Below the pieces are notes generated by a model. It saw nothing but the letters and a program-made list of their open reading frames with translations, made no database searches and was not told the origin of the DNA. A stretch of DNA of 64,000 nt, taken from Gudongella sp046224405. GTDB taxonomy: Bacteria; Bacillota; Clostridia; Tissierellales; Tissierellaceae. A program made the position numbers and the translations under genes. This document shows positions 42,153 to 49,979 of the stretch, piece by piece; position 1 is the stretch's first letter; each line of letters begins with the position of its first letter. The stretch spans positions 1 through 64,000 of the forward strand of contig NZ_JBJXRK010000010.1 of the NCBI RefSeq assembly GCF_046224405.1. Direction: 5' to 3'.

Positions 42153-42163
42153 TCCACTCTTTA

Positions 42164-42192
42164 ATCATACACCTATTTCGGAATTATGTCAA
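42164..42192 (-). promoter_or_regulatory. sigma-A promoter of the hydrogenase operon
   Basis: On the minus strand TTGACA (42192-42187), 17 bases, TATGAT (42169-42164). The start would be near 42157, giving a 5' leader of about 115 bases that contains the Rex-like site. Confidence 0.78.
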
Positions 42193-42315
42193 CAGCACTA
42201 TCCCATTTCCATTCCATTCCCATTTACAACTTCAGTGTATTGCAGTATAATATTTGAGTGGTATTAATTATGTTAACCAGAAAAATATAAACTTGACCCA
42301 TAAGTTGGACATAAA

Positions 42316-42343
42316 TTGCAAGGAGACCATGGCACAATATAAT
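42316..42343 (+). promoter_or_regulatory. likely promoter of the purine operon
   Basis: TTGCAA (42316-42321), 16 bases, TATAAT (42338-42343). A leader of about 180 bases follows before purC. It holds repeat copy C but no recognisable purine or ZTP riboswitch core. Confidence 0.5.
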
Positions 42344-42433
42344 GTGTCATACTGAGTGTTGGTAAAGTATCTTAGACCTGTAAGCCCGACCCAAGTAAAC
42401 CAAGTGGATCTGGAGTAATATCTTTTCCTTTCC

Positions 42434-42500
42434 ACTTCTTGTGCCCGGCCATATAATTGCTCAAAATTTAAATTTTGTTGCAATTAATGGAGAGGGTATC
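42434..42500 (-). repeat. GATACCC...GGGCAC palindromic repeat, copy C, in the purC leader
   Basis: Read on the plus strand it begins ACTTCTTGTGCCCGGCCATA, has the self-complementary centre CAAAATTTAAATTTTG and ends GAGGGTATC. It is almost identical to copy D before purB. It ends 32 bases before the purC ATG. Confidence 0.85.
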
Positions 42501-42532
42501 AACTTTCAACTGAAAAGAACGGAGTGATTTCT

Positions 42533-43237
42533 ATGGAAAAGCTTGAAATGCTGTATGAAGGAAAGGCAAAAAAAGTATTCAGGACCAAGGAAGAGGACAA
42601 ATATATTGTCCAGTACAAGGACGATGCAACCGCAGGAAACGGAGCCAAAAAGGGAACAATCCTTGACAAGGGGATCGTTAACAACAAGATGAGCGCTATG
42701 CTCTTTGAGCTGCTGGAGAAGGAGGGTGTTCCAAACCACTTTGAAGAGCTGCTTTCAGACAGAGACCAGCTTGTAAAGGCAGTGGAGATAGTTCCTCTTG
42801 AGGTCATAGTAAGGAACATCTCAGCTGGATCATTCTCAAAGCGCTACGGAGTGGAGGAGGGAATCCTCTTTGACGAGCCAGTAGTGGAGTTCAGCTACAA
42901 GGTGGACGAGCTGGGAGACCCCCTGATAAACGATTCACATATACTTGCCCTCAAGCTTGCTACTGAAGAGGAGCTGGAGAAGATAAAGAAGATGGCACTT
43001 AAGGTTAACAGTGTCCTTTCAGAACTCTTCCTTACTAAGAACCTTAAGCTTGTGGACTTCAAGCTGGAGTTTGGAAAGTACAAGGGAGAGATCATCCTGG
43101 CAGATGAAATATCCCCGGACACCTGCAGGCTGTGGGACACTGAGACAGGGGAGAAAATGGACAAGGACCGGTTCAGAAGGGACCTTGGAAACATAGAAGA
43201 GGCGTATCAGGAAGTAATGAAGAGACTGGAAAGGTAG
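42533..43237 (+). CDS. purC: phosphoribosylaminoimidazole-succinocarboxamide synthase
   Basis: A 234-residue SAICAR synthetase: joins CAIR and aspartate with ATP in purine synthesis. The signature EVIVRNISAGSFSKRYG and the later LVDFKLEFGKYKGEIILADE with SPDTCRLWD are the diagnostic blocks. Length is standard. CGGAGTGA supports the ATG at 42533 over the GTG at 42524. It begins a purC-purF-purB-purA run with short spacers. Confidence 0.97.
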   Translation: MEKLEMLYEGKAKKVFRTKEEDKYIVQYKDDATAGNGAKKGTILDKGIVNNKMSAMLFELLEKEGVPNHFEELLSDRDQLVKAVEIVPLEVIVRNISAGSFSKRYGVEEGILFDEPVVEFSYKVDELGDPLINDSHILALKLATEEELEKIKKMALKVNSVLSELFLTKNLKLVDFKLEFGKYKGEIILADEISPDTCRLWDTETGEKMDKDRFRRDLGNIEEAYQEVMKRLER

Positions 43238-43249
43238 GAGAGGATAGAT

Positions 43250-44641
43250 TTGACTAACCTTTATAATGATAAACTGAAGGATGAATGCGGAGTAATAGGA
43301 GTATACAACAGGGAAATAAACCAGGACTGCGCAGAGGAGATATATTACGGCCTCTATGCCCTCCAGCACAGGGGCCAGGAAAGCGCAGGGATTGCAACCA
43401 ACCTTGAAGGGAAGATCTTCACCTACAAGAACCAGGGACTGGTCTCGGATGTCTTTGAGGACCCGGATGACTTCGGAGAACTGCTTGGAAACATAGGAAT
43501 CGGCCATGTTCGCTATGCCACCTCCGGTGGAGGGGGAGTGACAAACGCCCAACCCCTTATCGTAAACTACAAGAACAGCCACATAGCCCTTGCCCACAAC
43601 GGGAACCTTGTGAACGCATCGGCCCTCAGGGACATGCTTGAGGACGGCGGGGTGGTGTTCCAGACCAATGTTGACACTGAGGTAATAGTGAACCTTATTG
43701 CAAGAAGCCTTAAGAATGGAATAGTTGAGTCCATAAAGAGGGTTGCGGAGATAATCAGGGGGGCCTATGCCCTTGTAATAACAACGGAAAACAAGCTGAT
43801 CGGCCTCAGGGATCCCTACGGCCTTAGACCACTGTGCCTTGGGGAGACAGAAAACGGATATGTCCTTGCATCAGAGACCTGCGCCCTTGATGCCATCGGG
43901 GCCAAGTATGTCAGGGATATTGAAAACGGGGAGATTGTGGTCATAAACGGAGACGGGGTCCAGTCCTACAGGCAGAACACCTGGGTGAAGAAGAGGCTCT
44001 GCATCTTTGAGCTTATCTATTTTGCAAGACCGGACTCAAGGATCGACGGAATAAGCGTCTACCAATCCAGACACAATGCAGGGGCGACCCTGGCTAGGGA
44101 GTACCCTGTTGATGCTGATGTTGTAATCGGGGTACCAGACTCGGGAGTGCCTGCAGCCATAGGCTATGCCAAGGAATCAGGTATACCCTATGAAATCGGA
44201 CTAATAAAGAACAAGTATATAGGAAGAACCTTTATCCAGCCAAACCAGAGACAAAGGGAACAGGGAGTAAGGATAAAGCTAAATGTTCTGAAGGAGAACA
44301 TTGAGGGTAAAAGAGTAGTGATAGTGGATGACTCCATTGTAAGGGGAACAACCTCAAGAAGACTGGTTGAGATCCTTAGGGAAGTAGGAGCCAAGGAGGT
44401 CCACTTCAGGGTCAGCAGCCCGCCGGTCAAGCATGGCTGCCACTTTGGAATCGACACACCCTACAGAGACCACCTGATTGCCACTAGGCATGATGTAGAG
44501 GAGATACGCCAGATAATTGATGCCGATACCCTGGGCTACCTTTCCACAGAGGGAATGGTTGATTCAGTAGGGGGAGGGGACCTCTACTGCAAGGCCTGCT
44601 TTGACGGAGACTACCCAATGGAAGTGCCGGTGGAGGATTAG
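43250..44641 (+). CDS. purF: amidophosphoribosyltransferase
   Basis: A 463-residue enzyme that makes phosphoribosylamine from PRPP and glutamine, the first step of purine synthesis. A propeptide of about 13 residues precedes the nucleophile Cys in DECGVIGVY. The PRPP loop is VVIVDDSIVRGTT. Cys residues for the structural [4Fe-4S] cluster of the Bacillus-type enzyme are present (RLCIFEL, HGCHFG, YCKAC). The start is TTG at 43250, with GGAGAGGAT upstream and no ATG nearby. Thirteen bases separate it from purC. Confidence 0.97.
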   Translation: MTNLYNDKLKDECGVIGVYNREINQDCAEEIYYGLYALQHRGQESAGIATNLEGKIFTYKNQGLVSDVFEDPDDFGELLGNIGIGHVRYATSGGGGVTNAQPLIVNYKNSHIALAHNGNLVNASALRDMLEDGGVVFQTNVDTEVIVNLIARSLKNGIVESIKRVAEIIRGAYALVITTENKLIGLRDPYGLRPLCLGETENGYVLASETCALDAIGAKYVRDIENGEIVVINGDGVQSYRQNTWVKKRLCIFELIYFARPDSRIDGISVYQSRHNAGATLAREYPVDADVVIGVPDSGVPAAIGYAKESGIPYEIGLIKNKYIGRTFIQPNQRQREQGVRIKLNVLKENIEGKRVVIVDDSIVRGTTSRRLVEILREVGAKEVHFRVSSPPVKHGCHFGIDTPYRDHLIATRHDVEEIRQIIDADTLGYLSTEGMVDSVGGGDLYCKACFDGDYPMEVPVED

Positions 44642-44668
44642 ACCAATTGTCATAAGCGCCTTCGCTTG

Positions 44669-44698
44669 TGTCATCCCGACTGAAATGGAGGGATCTCG
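44669..44698. repeat. TGTCATCCCGA hairpin repeat
   Basis: TGTCATCCCGACTGAAATGG then AGGGATCTCG, a member of the dispersed hairpin family, six bases before palindromic repeat copy D in the purF-purB spacer. Confidence 0.6.
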
Positions 44699-44704
44699 AT
44701 TTAT

Positions 44705-44771
44705 ACTTCTTGTGCCCGGCCATATAATTGCTCAAAATTTAAATTTTGTTGCAATTAATGGATAGGGTATC
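44705..44771 (-). repeat. GATACCC...GGGCAC palindromic repeat, copy D, before purB
   Basis: Nearly identical to copy C over its whole length (one clear base change near the right end), and likewise 33 bases before a start codon. Similarity continues into the ribosome site: GAACGGAGTGATTT occurs in front of both purC and purB. Confidence 0.85.
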
Positions 44772-44804
44772 AACTATCTACTTTTTACGAACGGAGTGAT
44801 TTTC

Positions 44805-46235
44805 ATGAACGACAAATACATCAGCCCCTTGAGCAAGCGGTATGCTGGGGAGGAAATGCAGAGGCTCTTCTCCAAGGACAAGAAGTTCAAGACCTGGAGG
44901 AGGCTCTGGATCGCCCTTGCAGAATCCCAGATGGAGCTGGGGCTAAACATAAGCAGGGAACAGATCCAGCAGATGAAGGACAACATGGACAATATAGACT
45001 ACCAGGTGGCTGAGGCCAAGGAGAAGGAAATCCGCCACGATGTAATGTCCCACATCTACGCCTTTGGAAAGCAGTGCCCTGATGCCAAGGGAATAATCCA
45101 CCTGGGGGCAACCTCCTGCTTTGTAGGGGACAATACAGACCTTGTACTTATGAAGGAAGGCCTGGTCCTTGTAAGAAAGAAGCTTATAAACACAATCAAG
45201 CTCCTTTCAGACTTTGCCATGGAATACAGGGACCTTCCAACCTTGGGCTTCACCCACTTCCAGCCAGCCCAGCCAACAACTGTAGGTAAAAGGGCAAGCC
45301 TTTGGATCCAGGACCTTCTCCTTGACCTTGAGGCATTGGAGTTTGTGATCTCAACCCTTAAGCTTCGGGGAGCCAAGGGAACAACAGGAACCCAGGCAAG
45401 CTTTATGGAGCTTTTCGATGGTGACGGAGAGAAGGTCAAGGAATTGGACCAAAAGATTGCAGAGAAGCTGGATTTTTCTGGGACCTATCATGTAACAGGC
45501 CAGACCTATTCCAGGAAGGTTGACTTCCAGGTTCTCCAGGTGCTTTCAGGAATAGCCCAGAGCGCCTACAAGTTCTCAAATGATATCAGGCTTCTAGCCC
45601 ACATGAAGGAGATCGAGGAGCCCTTTGAGAAATCACAGGTGGGCTCATCTGCAATGGCCTACAAGAGAAACCCCATGCGGAGTGAAAGGATGGCCTCCAT
45701 CGCCCGGTTTATCATCTCCAACTCGATCAACCCGGCCCTTAACACAACAGGTCAATGGCTTGAACGGACCCTGGATGATTCGGCCAACAGGAGACTTTCA
45801 ATTCCAGAGGGCTTTCTGGCAACAGACGGACTGCTTTCATTGTATATAAATGTGGCGGATGGACTGGTTGTCTATCCCAAGGTGATAGAGAAGCACCTCC
45901 AGGAGGAGCTGCCCTTTATGGCCACAGAGACAATCCTTATGGAGGGTGTAAAGCGGGGAGGGGACAGACAGGTCCTTCACGAGGCAATAAGGAAGCACTC
46001 CCTTGCCACTGCAGAGAGCATCAAGGTCCATGGCCAGGAGAACAACCTGGTTGAAAGGTTGGGAGAGGACCCTGAATTCAACATGACAGAGGATGAGATC
46101 AGGGACATGATCCGCCCTGAAAGGTTTGTGGGAAGAAGTGTTCAGCAGGTTGAGGAATTTGTAGGGGGACCTGTTAAGGATATGCTTGAAAGGTATCCGG
46201 AGGATCTTGGAATAGAGGTAAACATTTCCGTATAA
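44805..46235 (+). CDS. purB: adenylosuccinate lyase
   Basis: A 476-residue fumarase/aspartase-superfamily lyase that releases fumarate from SAICAR and adenylosuccinate. The signature SSAMAYKRNPMRSER is intact, with the catalytic Ser in the flexible loop; the His in TYHVTGQTYSRK is also seen. The long form is normal for this subfamily. CGGAGTGA places the start at the ATG at 44805 instead of the GTG at 44796. It follows purF after a 163-bp spacer filled with two repeat elements. Confidence 0.97.
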   Translation: MNDKYISPLSKRYAGEEMQRLFSKDKKFKTWRRLWIALAESQMELGLNISREQIQQMKDNMDNIDYQVAEAKEKEIRHDVMSHIYAFGKQCPDAKGIIHLGATSCFVGDNTDLVLMKEGLVLVRKKLINTIKLLSDFAMEYRDLPTLGFTHFQPAQPTTVGKRASLWIQDLLLDLEALEFVISTLKLRGAKGTTGTQASFMELFDGDGEKVKELDQKIAEKLDFSGTYHVTGQTYSRKVDFQVLQVLSGIAQSAYKFSNDIRLLAHMKEIEEPFEKSQVGSSAMAYKRNPMRSERMASIARFIISNSINPALNTTGQWLERTLDDSANRRLSIPEGFLATDGLLSLYINVADGLVVYPKVIEKHLQEELPFMATETILMEGVKRGGDRQVLHEAIRKHSLATAESIKVHGQENNLVERLGEDPEFNMTEDEIRDMIRPERFVGRSVQQVEEFVGGPVKDMLERYPEDLGIEVNISV

Positions 46236-46248
46236 GGGGGCAAAGTTG

Positions 46249-47523
46249 ATGAAAACCGCAATTGTAGGAATTAACTGGGGAGATGAAGGAAAGGGAAGGA
46301 TGGTTGACCTTCTTTCACAGGACCAGGATATCGTAGTGAGATACCAGGGCGGAAACAATGCAGGCCATACAGTGGTAAATGAAAAGGGTAAGTTTATCTT
46401 CAATCTCATGCCTTCTGGAATACTGAGGGAGGACATTGTAAACATCATGGGAAACGGAATGGTAATTGACATCGAGCACCTTTGCGGTGAGCTGGACAGC
46501 CTTCAGGAGAAGGGAATATCAGTTACGGAAAAGAACCTGCTTATAAGCGACAAGGCTGTAATCTGCATGCCCTACCATGTCCTCCTTGACCAGTATGAGG
46601 AGGAGAGGCTTAAGGACAAGAAGTACGGGTCCACAAAAAGGGGAATAGCCCCTGTCTATGCTGACAAGTACAGGAAAAAGGGAATCCGCATGGGTGAGCT
46701 CTTTTTTGAGGACTCACTTAAGGCAAGGGTCCAGGATGTGGTGGAATACGAAAACCTCCTTATTGAAAAGGGATACGGAAAAGTCAGGATAGACTGGCAG
46801 GAAATGTACTCCTGGCTCCTTCGGTACGGGGAGAGATTAAAGCCATATATCGCCGATGTAGGAGCATTTCTCACAGAGGCTGTCAGGGACGACATGGATA
46901 TCATGTTTGAAGCCCAGCTTGGGGCCTTGAGGGACATAGATTACGGGATCTACCCCTACACAACATCATCCTCCACAATAGCTGCCTACGCTCCAATAGG
47001 AGCTGGAATACCAGGTGAGAAGATGGACAGGACGGTTGGAGTTGTAAAGGCCTACTCATCCTGTGTTGGTGAGGGACCCTTCACTGCAGAGATGGAAGGG
47101 GAAGAGGCAGACAAGCTCAGGGAGGCCGGAGCAGAGTACGGAGCAGCTACTGGAAGGCCAAGAAGGGTTGGAGCCTTTGATGTTGTTGCAACAAAATATG
47201 GTTGCCTTGTACAGGGAGCAGATGAAATCGCCCTTACAAAGCTTGATGTTCTTTCATACATGGAAAGCATCCCGGTATGTACAGCCTACAAGATAGACGG
47301 TGAAAAGACCACCGACTTCCCGGTAGGTCCAAGACTTGACAGGGCAGAACCAGTGATCGAGTACATGTTTGGATGGAACAAGGACATCACAAAATGCAGA
47401 ACACTTGATGAGCTACCATCAGCAGCAAAAGCCTACATCTCCTACATCCAAAGGGCAATAAGCACCAAGATCACCTACGTCTCCGTCGGCCCAGGCAGGG
47501 ATGAGTATATAAAGATTGATTAG
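46249..47523 (+). CDS. purA: adenylosuccinate synthase
   Basis: A 424-residue GTP-dependent enzyme joining IMP and aspartate on the way to AMP. The N-terminal GINWGDEGKGRMVDLL contains the GTP loop and catalytic Asp; QGGNNAGHTVV with the catalytic His follows, then GSTKRGIAPVYADK. AAGGGGG lies seven bases before the ATG at 46249. It follows purB by 13 bases. Ends at a terminator hairpin. The two AMP-branch genes are thus linked to purC and purF, while the remaining IMP genes are elsewhere. Confidence 0.97.
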   Translation: MKTAIVGINWGDEGKGRMVDLLSQDQDIVVRYQGGNNAGHTVVNEKGKFIFNLMPSGILREDIVNIMGNGMVIDIEHLCGELDSLQEKGISVTEKNLLISDKAVICMPYHVLLDQYEEERLKDKKYGSTKRGIAPVYADKYRKKGIRMGELFFEDSLKARVQDVVEYENLLIEKGYGKVRIDWQEMYSWLLRYGERLKPYIADVGAFLTEAVRDDMDIMFEAQLGALRDIDYGIYPYTTSSSTIAAYAPIGAGIPGEKMDRTVGVVKAYSSCVGEGPFTAEMEGEEADKLREAGAEYGAATGRPRRVGAFDVVATKYGCLVQGADEIALTKLDVLSYMESIPVCTAYKIDGEKTTDFPVGPRLDRAEPVIEYMFGWNKDITKCRTLDELPSAAKAYISYIQRAISTKITYVSVGPGRDEYIKID

Positions 47524-47533
47524 TTATAATGCA

Positions 47534-47895
47534 TGTCATCTCGAGTTTAATCGAGAGATCTAGTTTTTCATTGAGGCACTTTCTTGCAACCAATAAGGAA
47601 GTGTCTTTTTTGTTTTCATCTTTCATTGTCATCCCGACCAACGTGTAGGAATCCCTCTTTTCCTAACCAACTGACCAACTGTCCAACTAACAACATCTTG
47701 TCATCCTGAAGCTAGCCGAAGGATCTTGTCTTTTCTCTTTTCTTTTTAACTTTCAACTAAGTTGTCATTCTGAGCCTGCGAAGAATCTTGTATTTGTCTT
47801 GTCTAGCTTGTCGAGATATCCCAAGACCTTCGAGCATGACGCTAAAATCTTTCTCCATTGTTCATTGTACTATGTTCAATGTTCGTTGTCTCCTC
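47534..47895. repeat. cluster of hairpin and heptamer repeats after purA
   Basis: The gap 47524-47997 holds no gene. It contains hairpin-family members at 47534-47560, 47627-47655, 47699-47729, 47763-47790 and about 47799-47822 (all starting near TGTCAT or TGTCTA and ending in a GAGATC, GGATC or GAATC form). Tandem short repeats lie at 47661-47694 (ACCAACTG units) and 47858-47892 (TGTTCAT-type heptamers). Confidence 0.75.
47575..47611 (+). terminator. terminator of the purine operon
   Basis: GGCACTTTCTT / AAGGAAGTGTC with G-U pairs, then TTTTTT (47606-47611). Confidence 0.7.
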
Positions 47896-47997
47896 TCTAC
47901 CATCAGAAATAAAATTCTGTGAAAGTGTCATTCTTCCATTGCTTACCATTGGTAATAATGTTACAATATAATCGTTCAGCAAACGAATGATTAAGGA

Positions 47998-48645
47998 GTG
48001 AGAAAAATAGAAACAATAAAGGAAAACGGCTTTTTCCTGCCAACATTGAAGTACAAGGAACTGATGATTCTAGAGTATATGGACAACAATCCAGATACAA
48101 CACAAAAGGAACTGGGAAAGGCTATTGGAGCAGCAACATCAATGATAAATGCATATATAGATGAGTACGAGATGAATGGATATGTAAGAAGAGAATACAT
48201 AACCTCAAAAAAGGTTAAGTACCACGTAACACCAAAGGGACTGAAAAGAAAAAACTATCTAAACCTGACTTACATTCAGGAGCTAATGGACCTTCATAAA
48301 TTGGCAAAAGAAGGGGTGGAGGAATTCCTTAAGAGAGTCTCAAAAAAAGGATTCCGGTCAATACTTCTTTACGGAGCTGGTGAAGTAGCTGAAATAATTC
48401 TTAATGTTGTGAGAGGCTCAGATGACATCGATCTTGAGATAAAGGCGATAGTGGATGATGACCTGGAAAAGAGAGGTACAGATATCCTCGGTTATCCAGT
48501 AATATCAAAGGTTGACATCAAGAAGTATGAACATGACGGAGTACTTGTTTCAAGCTATACTTTTGAAAGCATAATCAGAAACCACCTGCTGCAGCTGGGA
48601 TATGAGGATGATAAGATAATCCAGTTCTTCGGCGAGTGGGAGTAG
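47998..48645 (+). CDS. winged helix-turn-helix protein with Rossmann-like C-terminal domain
   Basis: About 215 aa. Residues about 18-80 form a MarR/Lrp-like winged helix (LGKAIGAATSMINAYIDEYE as recognition part, then YHVTPKGLKRK). The second half resembles the nucleotide-sugar or NAD-binding fold found in polysaccharide genes (ILLYGAGEVAEIILNVV, AIVDDD, GYPVISKVDI). This pairing often heads surface polysaccharide loci, and such a locus follows here. The start is uncertain: the GTG at 47998 shares its G with the ribosome site AAGGAG (47993-47998), while an in-frame ATA at 48007 has ideal spacing. Role inferred: regulator of the capsule-type cluster. Confidence 0.78.
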   Translation: MRKIETIKENGFFLPTLKYKELMILEYMDNNPDTTQKELGKAIGAATSMINAYIDEYEMNGYVRREYITSKKVKYHVTPKGLKRKNYLNLTYIQELMDLHKLAKEGVEEFLKRVSKKGFRSILLYGAGEVAEIILNVVRGSDDIDLEIKAIVDDDLEKRGTDILGYPVISKVDIKKYEHDGVLVSSYTFESIIRNHLLQLGYEDDKIIQFFGEWE

Positions 48646-48652
48646 GAGAAAA

Positions 48653-48684
48653 GTTCACAAATCTCAATTCACAGTTCACAATGG
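48653..48684. repeat. heptamer-period repeat
   Basis: GTTCACA-AATCTCA-ATTCACA-GTTCACA: 7-base units, reverse complement type of the repeat at 32970-33005. Confidence 0.65.
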
Positions 48685-48864
48685 AATATAAAGTAAGAAG
48701 TGCCAAACAATGTACTGCTTTACTAGATACCTTCCAGTTGTGAAAAGGGAAGTTGATATTGAATAGACAAATGAAAATCATCAATAAATTGATGATTAAG
48801 GGAACTAAAACGGGCTATAATCTAGTGTAGGACCTGCTTTCCTTAAGTGGAGGAATGCACTGAG

Positions 48865-49248
48865 ATGATGATTAGTTTATCATTGAAAGAAAAAGCTGGC
48901 TTTACTCTCATAGAGTTAATAGTTGTAATTGCAGTACTAGGCATCTTAGCTTCAATTGGGATACCAAGATTTATTGGTATAATTGAAGAAGCCGAGAGAG
49001 CAACCTGTCTAGCAAACAGAAATCAACTTGAGAGATATTACAACGGATATCTTGATTCTGAAGGATTGGAACACACATCTTCATTATTTGATAGAGTAAT
49101 GATAGAGTATTTTGATGGAAAAGACATTTGTCCTAAAAAAGGAACAATTTCTTTTACTGAAGGTAATGTTACTTGTGGAGTTCATATAGAAGAAGACCAA
49201 ACAGATCAAGATGGTCAAGGTGACTTGGATGAAGTACCATATTTATAG
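48865..49248 (+). CDS. type IV prepilin-like protein
   Basis: About 127 aa with a textbook prepilin leader: a short basic leader ending KEKAG, then FTLIELIVVIAVLGILASIG. Cleavage would be between Gly and Phe, and Glu at mature position 5 is present. The mature part is small, with two Cys (about 86 and 98) that could form a loop, and an acidic tail. The GTG at 48847 overlaps the ribosome site GGAGG (48849-48853), so the ATG at 48865 is chosen. No pilus assembly or prepilin peptidase gene is nearby, so it may be an orphan minor pilin or pseudopilin. Confidence 0.85.
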   Translation: MMISLSLKEKAGFTLIELIVVIAVLGILASIGIPRFIGIIEEAERATCLANRNQLERYYNGYLDSEGLEHTSSLFDRVMIEYFDGKDICPKKGTISFTEGNVTCGVHIEEDQTDQDGQGDLDEVPYL

Positions 49249-49362
49249 CTATTTTCTTTAACATCAAAGCTAAAAAGTATTAGTATTATTATTATTATGA
49301 AAGCAGCGTCCAAAGAATGATTATTAGAGTAGCATATTTGATAAATGATTGGTTGCATAAAA

Positions 49363-49812
49363 CGACGTGAGTATGCTAATAGGATTACAAGATATAGTAG
49401 CTCAAAAATATCGGACCACAACATGTAGTTATTAAATCCTCACAAAAGTGGTACATAAAAAACCATTGACCACCATTGAAAGCTAGTGATATCAATGGTT
49501 TTAGAAAAAGGTGGTAGATGGTGGTAGACAAAAACTCACATTTAGTGAGAATTATGTGTTTTCGACGTGAGTATGGTAATAGGATTACAAGATATAGTGG
49601 GTCAAAAATATCGGACCACAATATGTAGAAACGAAAAACTGTAATTTGTAATTAAGTCGAAAAGATAATTACAGGCTTAAAACCAGTAAAATCAAGGCTT
49701 TCAGAGATTTTGTAATTTGTAATTAAGAATTCGCCAAACTTTTTATGTATTTAACGCCGATTCGACGTGAGTATGGTGAAAGGACAAAGACGGTCTAGCC
49801 CAGTAAAATCAA
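49363..49812. repeat. three direct repeats at exact 200-bp period
   Basis: The gap 49249-49979 (731 bp) has no convincing gene. CGACGTGAGTATG starts at 49363, 49563 and 49763. The first two copies agree over 66 bases with four changes; the third keeps 15 bases. A second shared motif, AGTRAWATCAA, lies 122 bases into units one and two (49485, 49685) and at 49802 in unit three, consistent with an 83-bp deletion there. Unit two also contains GTAATTTGTAATTAAG twice. Nature unknown; possibly degraded mobile DNA. Confidence 0.8.
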
Positions 49813-49979
49813 TAGGTTTAACAGAAAAGCAAAAATGTACATTTCAACAGCACACAAATTATTGATTAGAAAATACAATACAGACTGAAATTTACAAATT
49901 TGAAATCAAGAAGGTGCTAAATACATAAAAACACCTCTATACAATACATAGACTTTAGATAAGGAAGGATGACGGTAAT

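Noticed and set aside
42344..42433. Possible purine or ZTP riboswitch in the purC leader
   Set aside because: None of the conserved core sequences of the purine or ZTP (pfl) riboswitches could be matched by eye.
49215..49621. Two minus-strand frames sharing SDIF-LYLVILL-YSRR, recalling transposase ends
   Set aside because: The likeness comes from the 66-bp direct repeat itself; frames are short, open only by AT-richness, and have no ribosome site. A remnant of mobile DNA stays possible but is not supported enough for a gene.
49363..49812. CRISPR array
   Set aside because: Repeat spacing is 200 bp, units are partly degenerate and no cas gene is seen.
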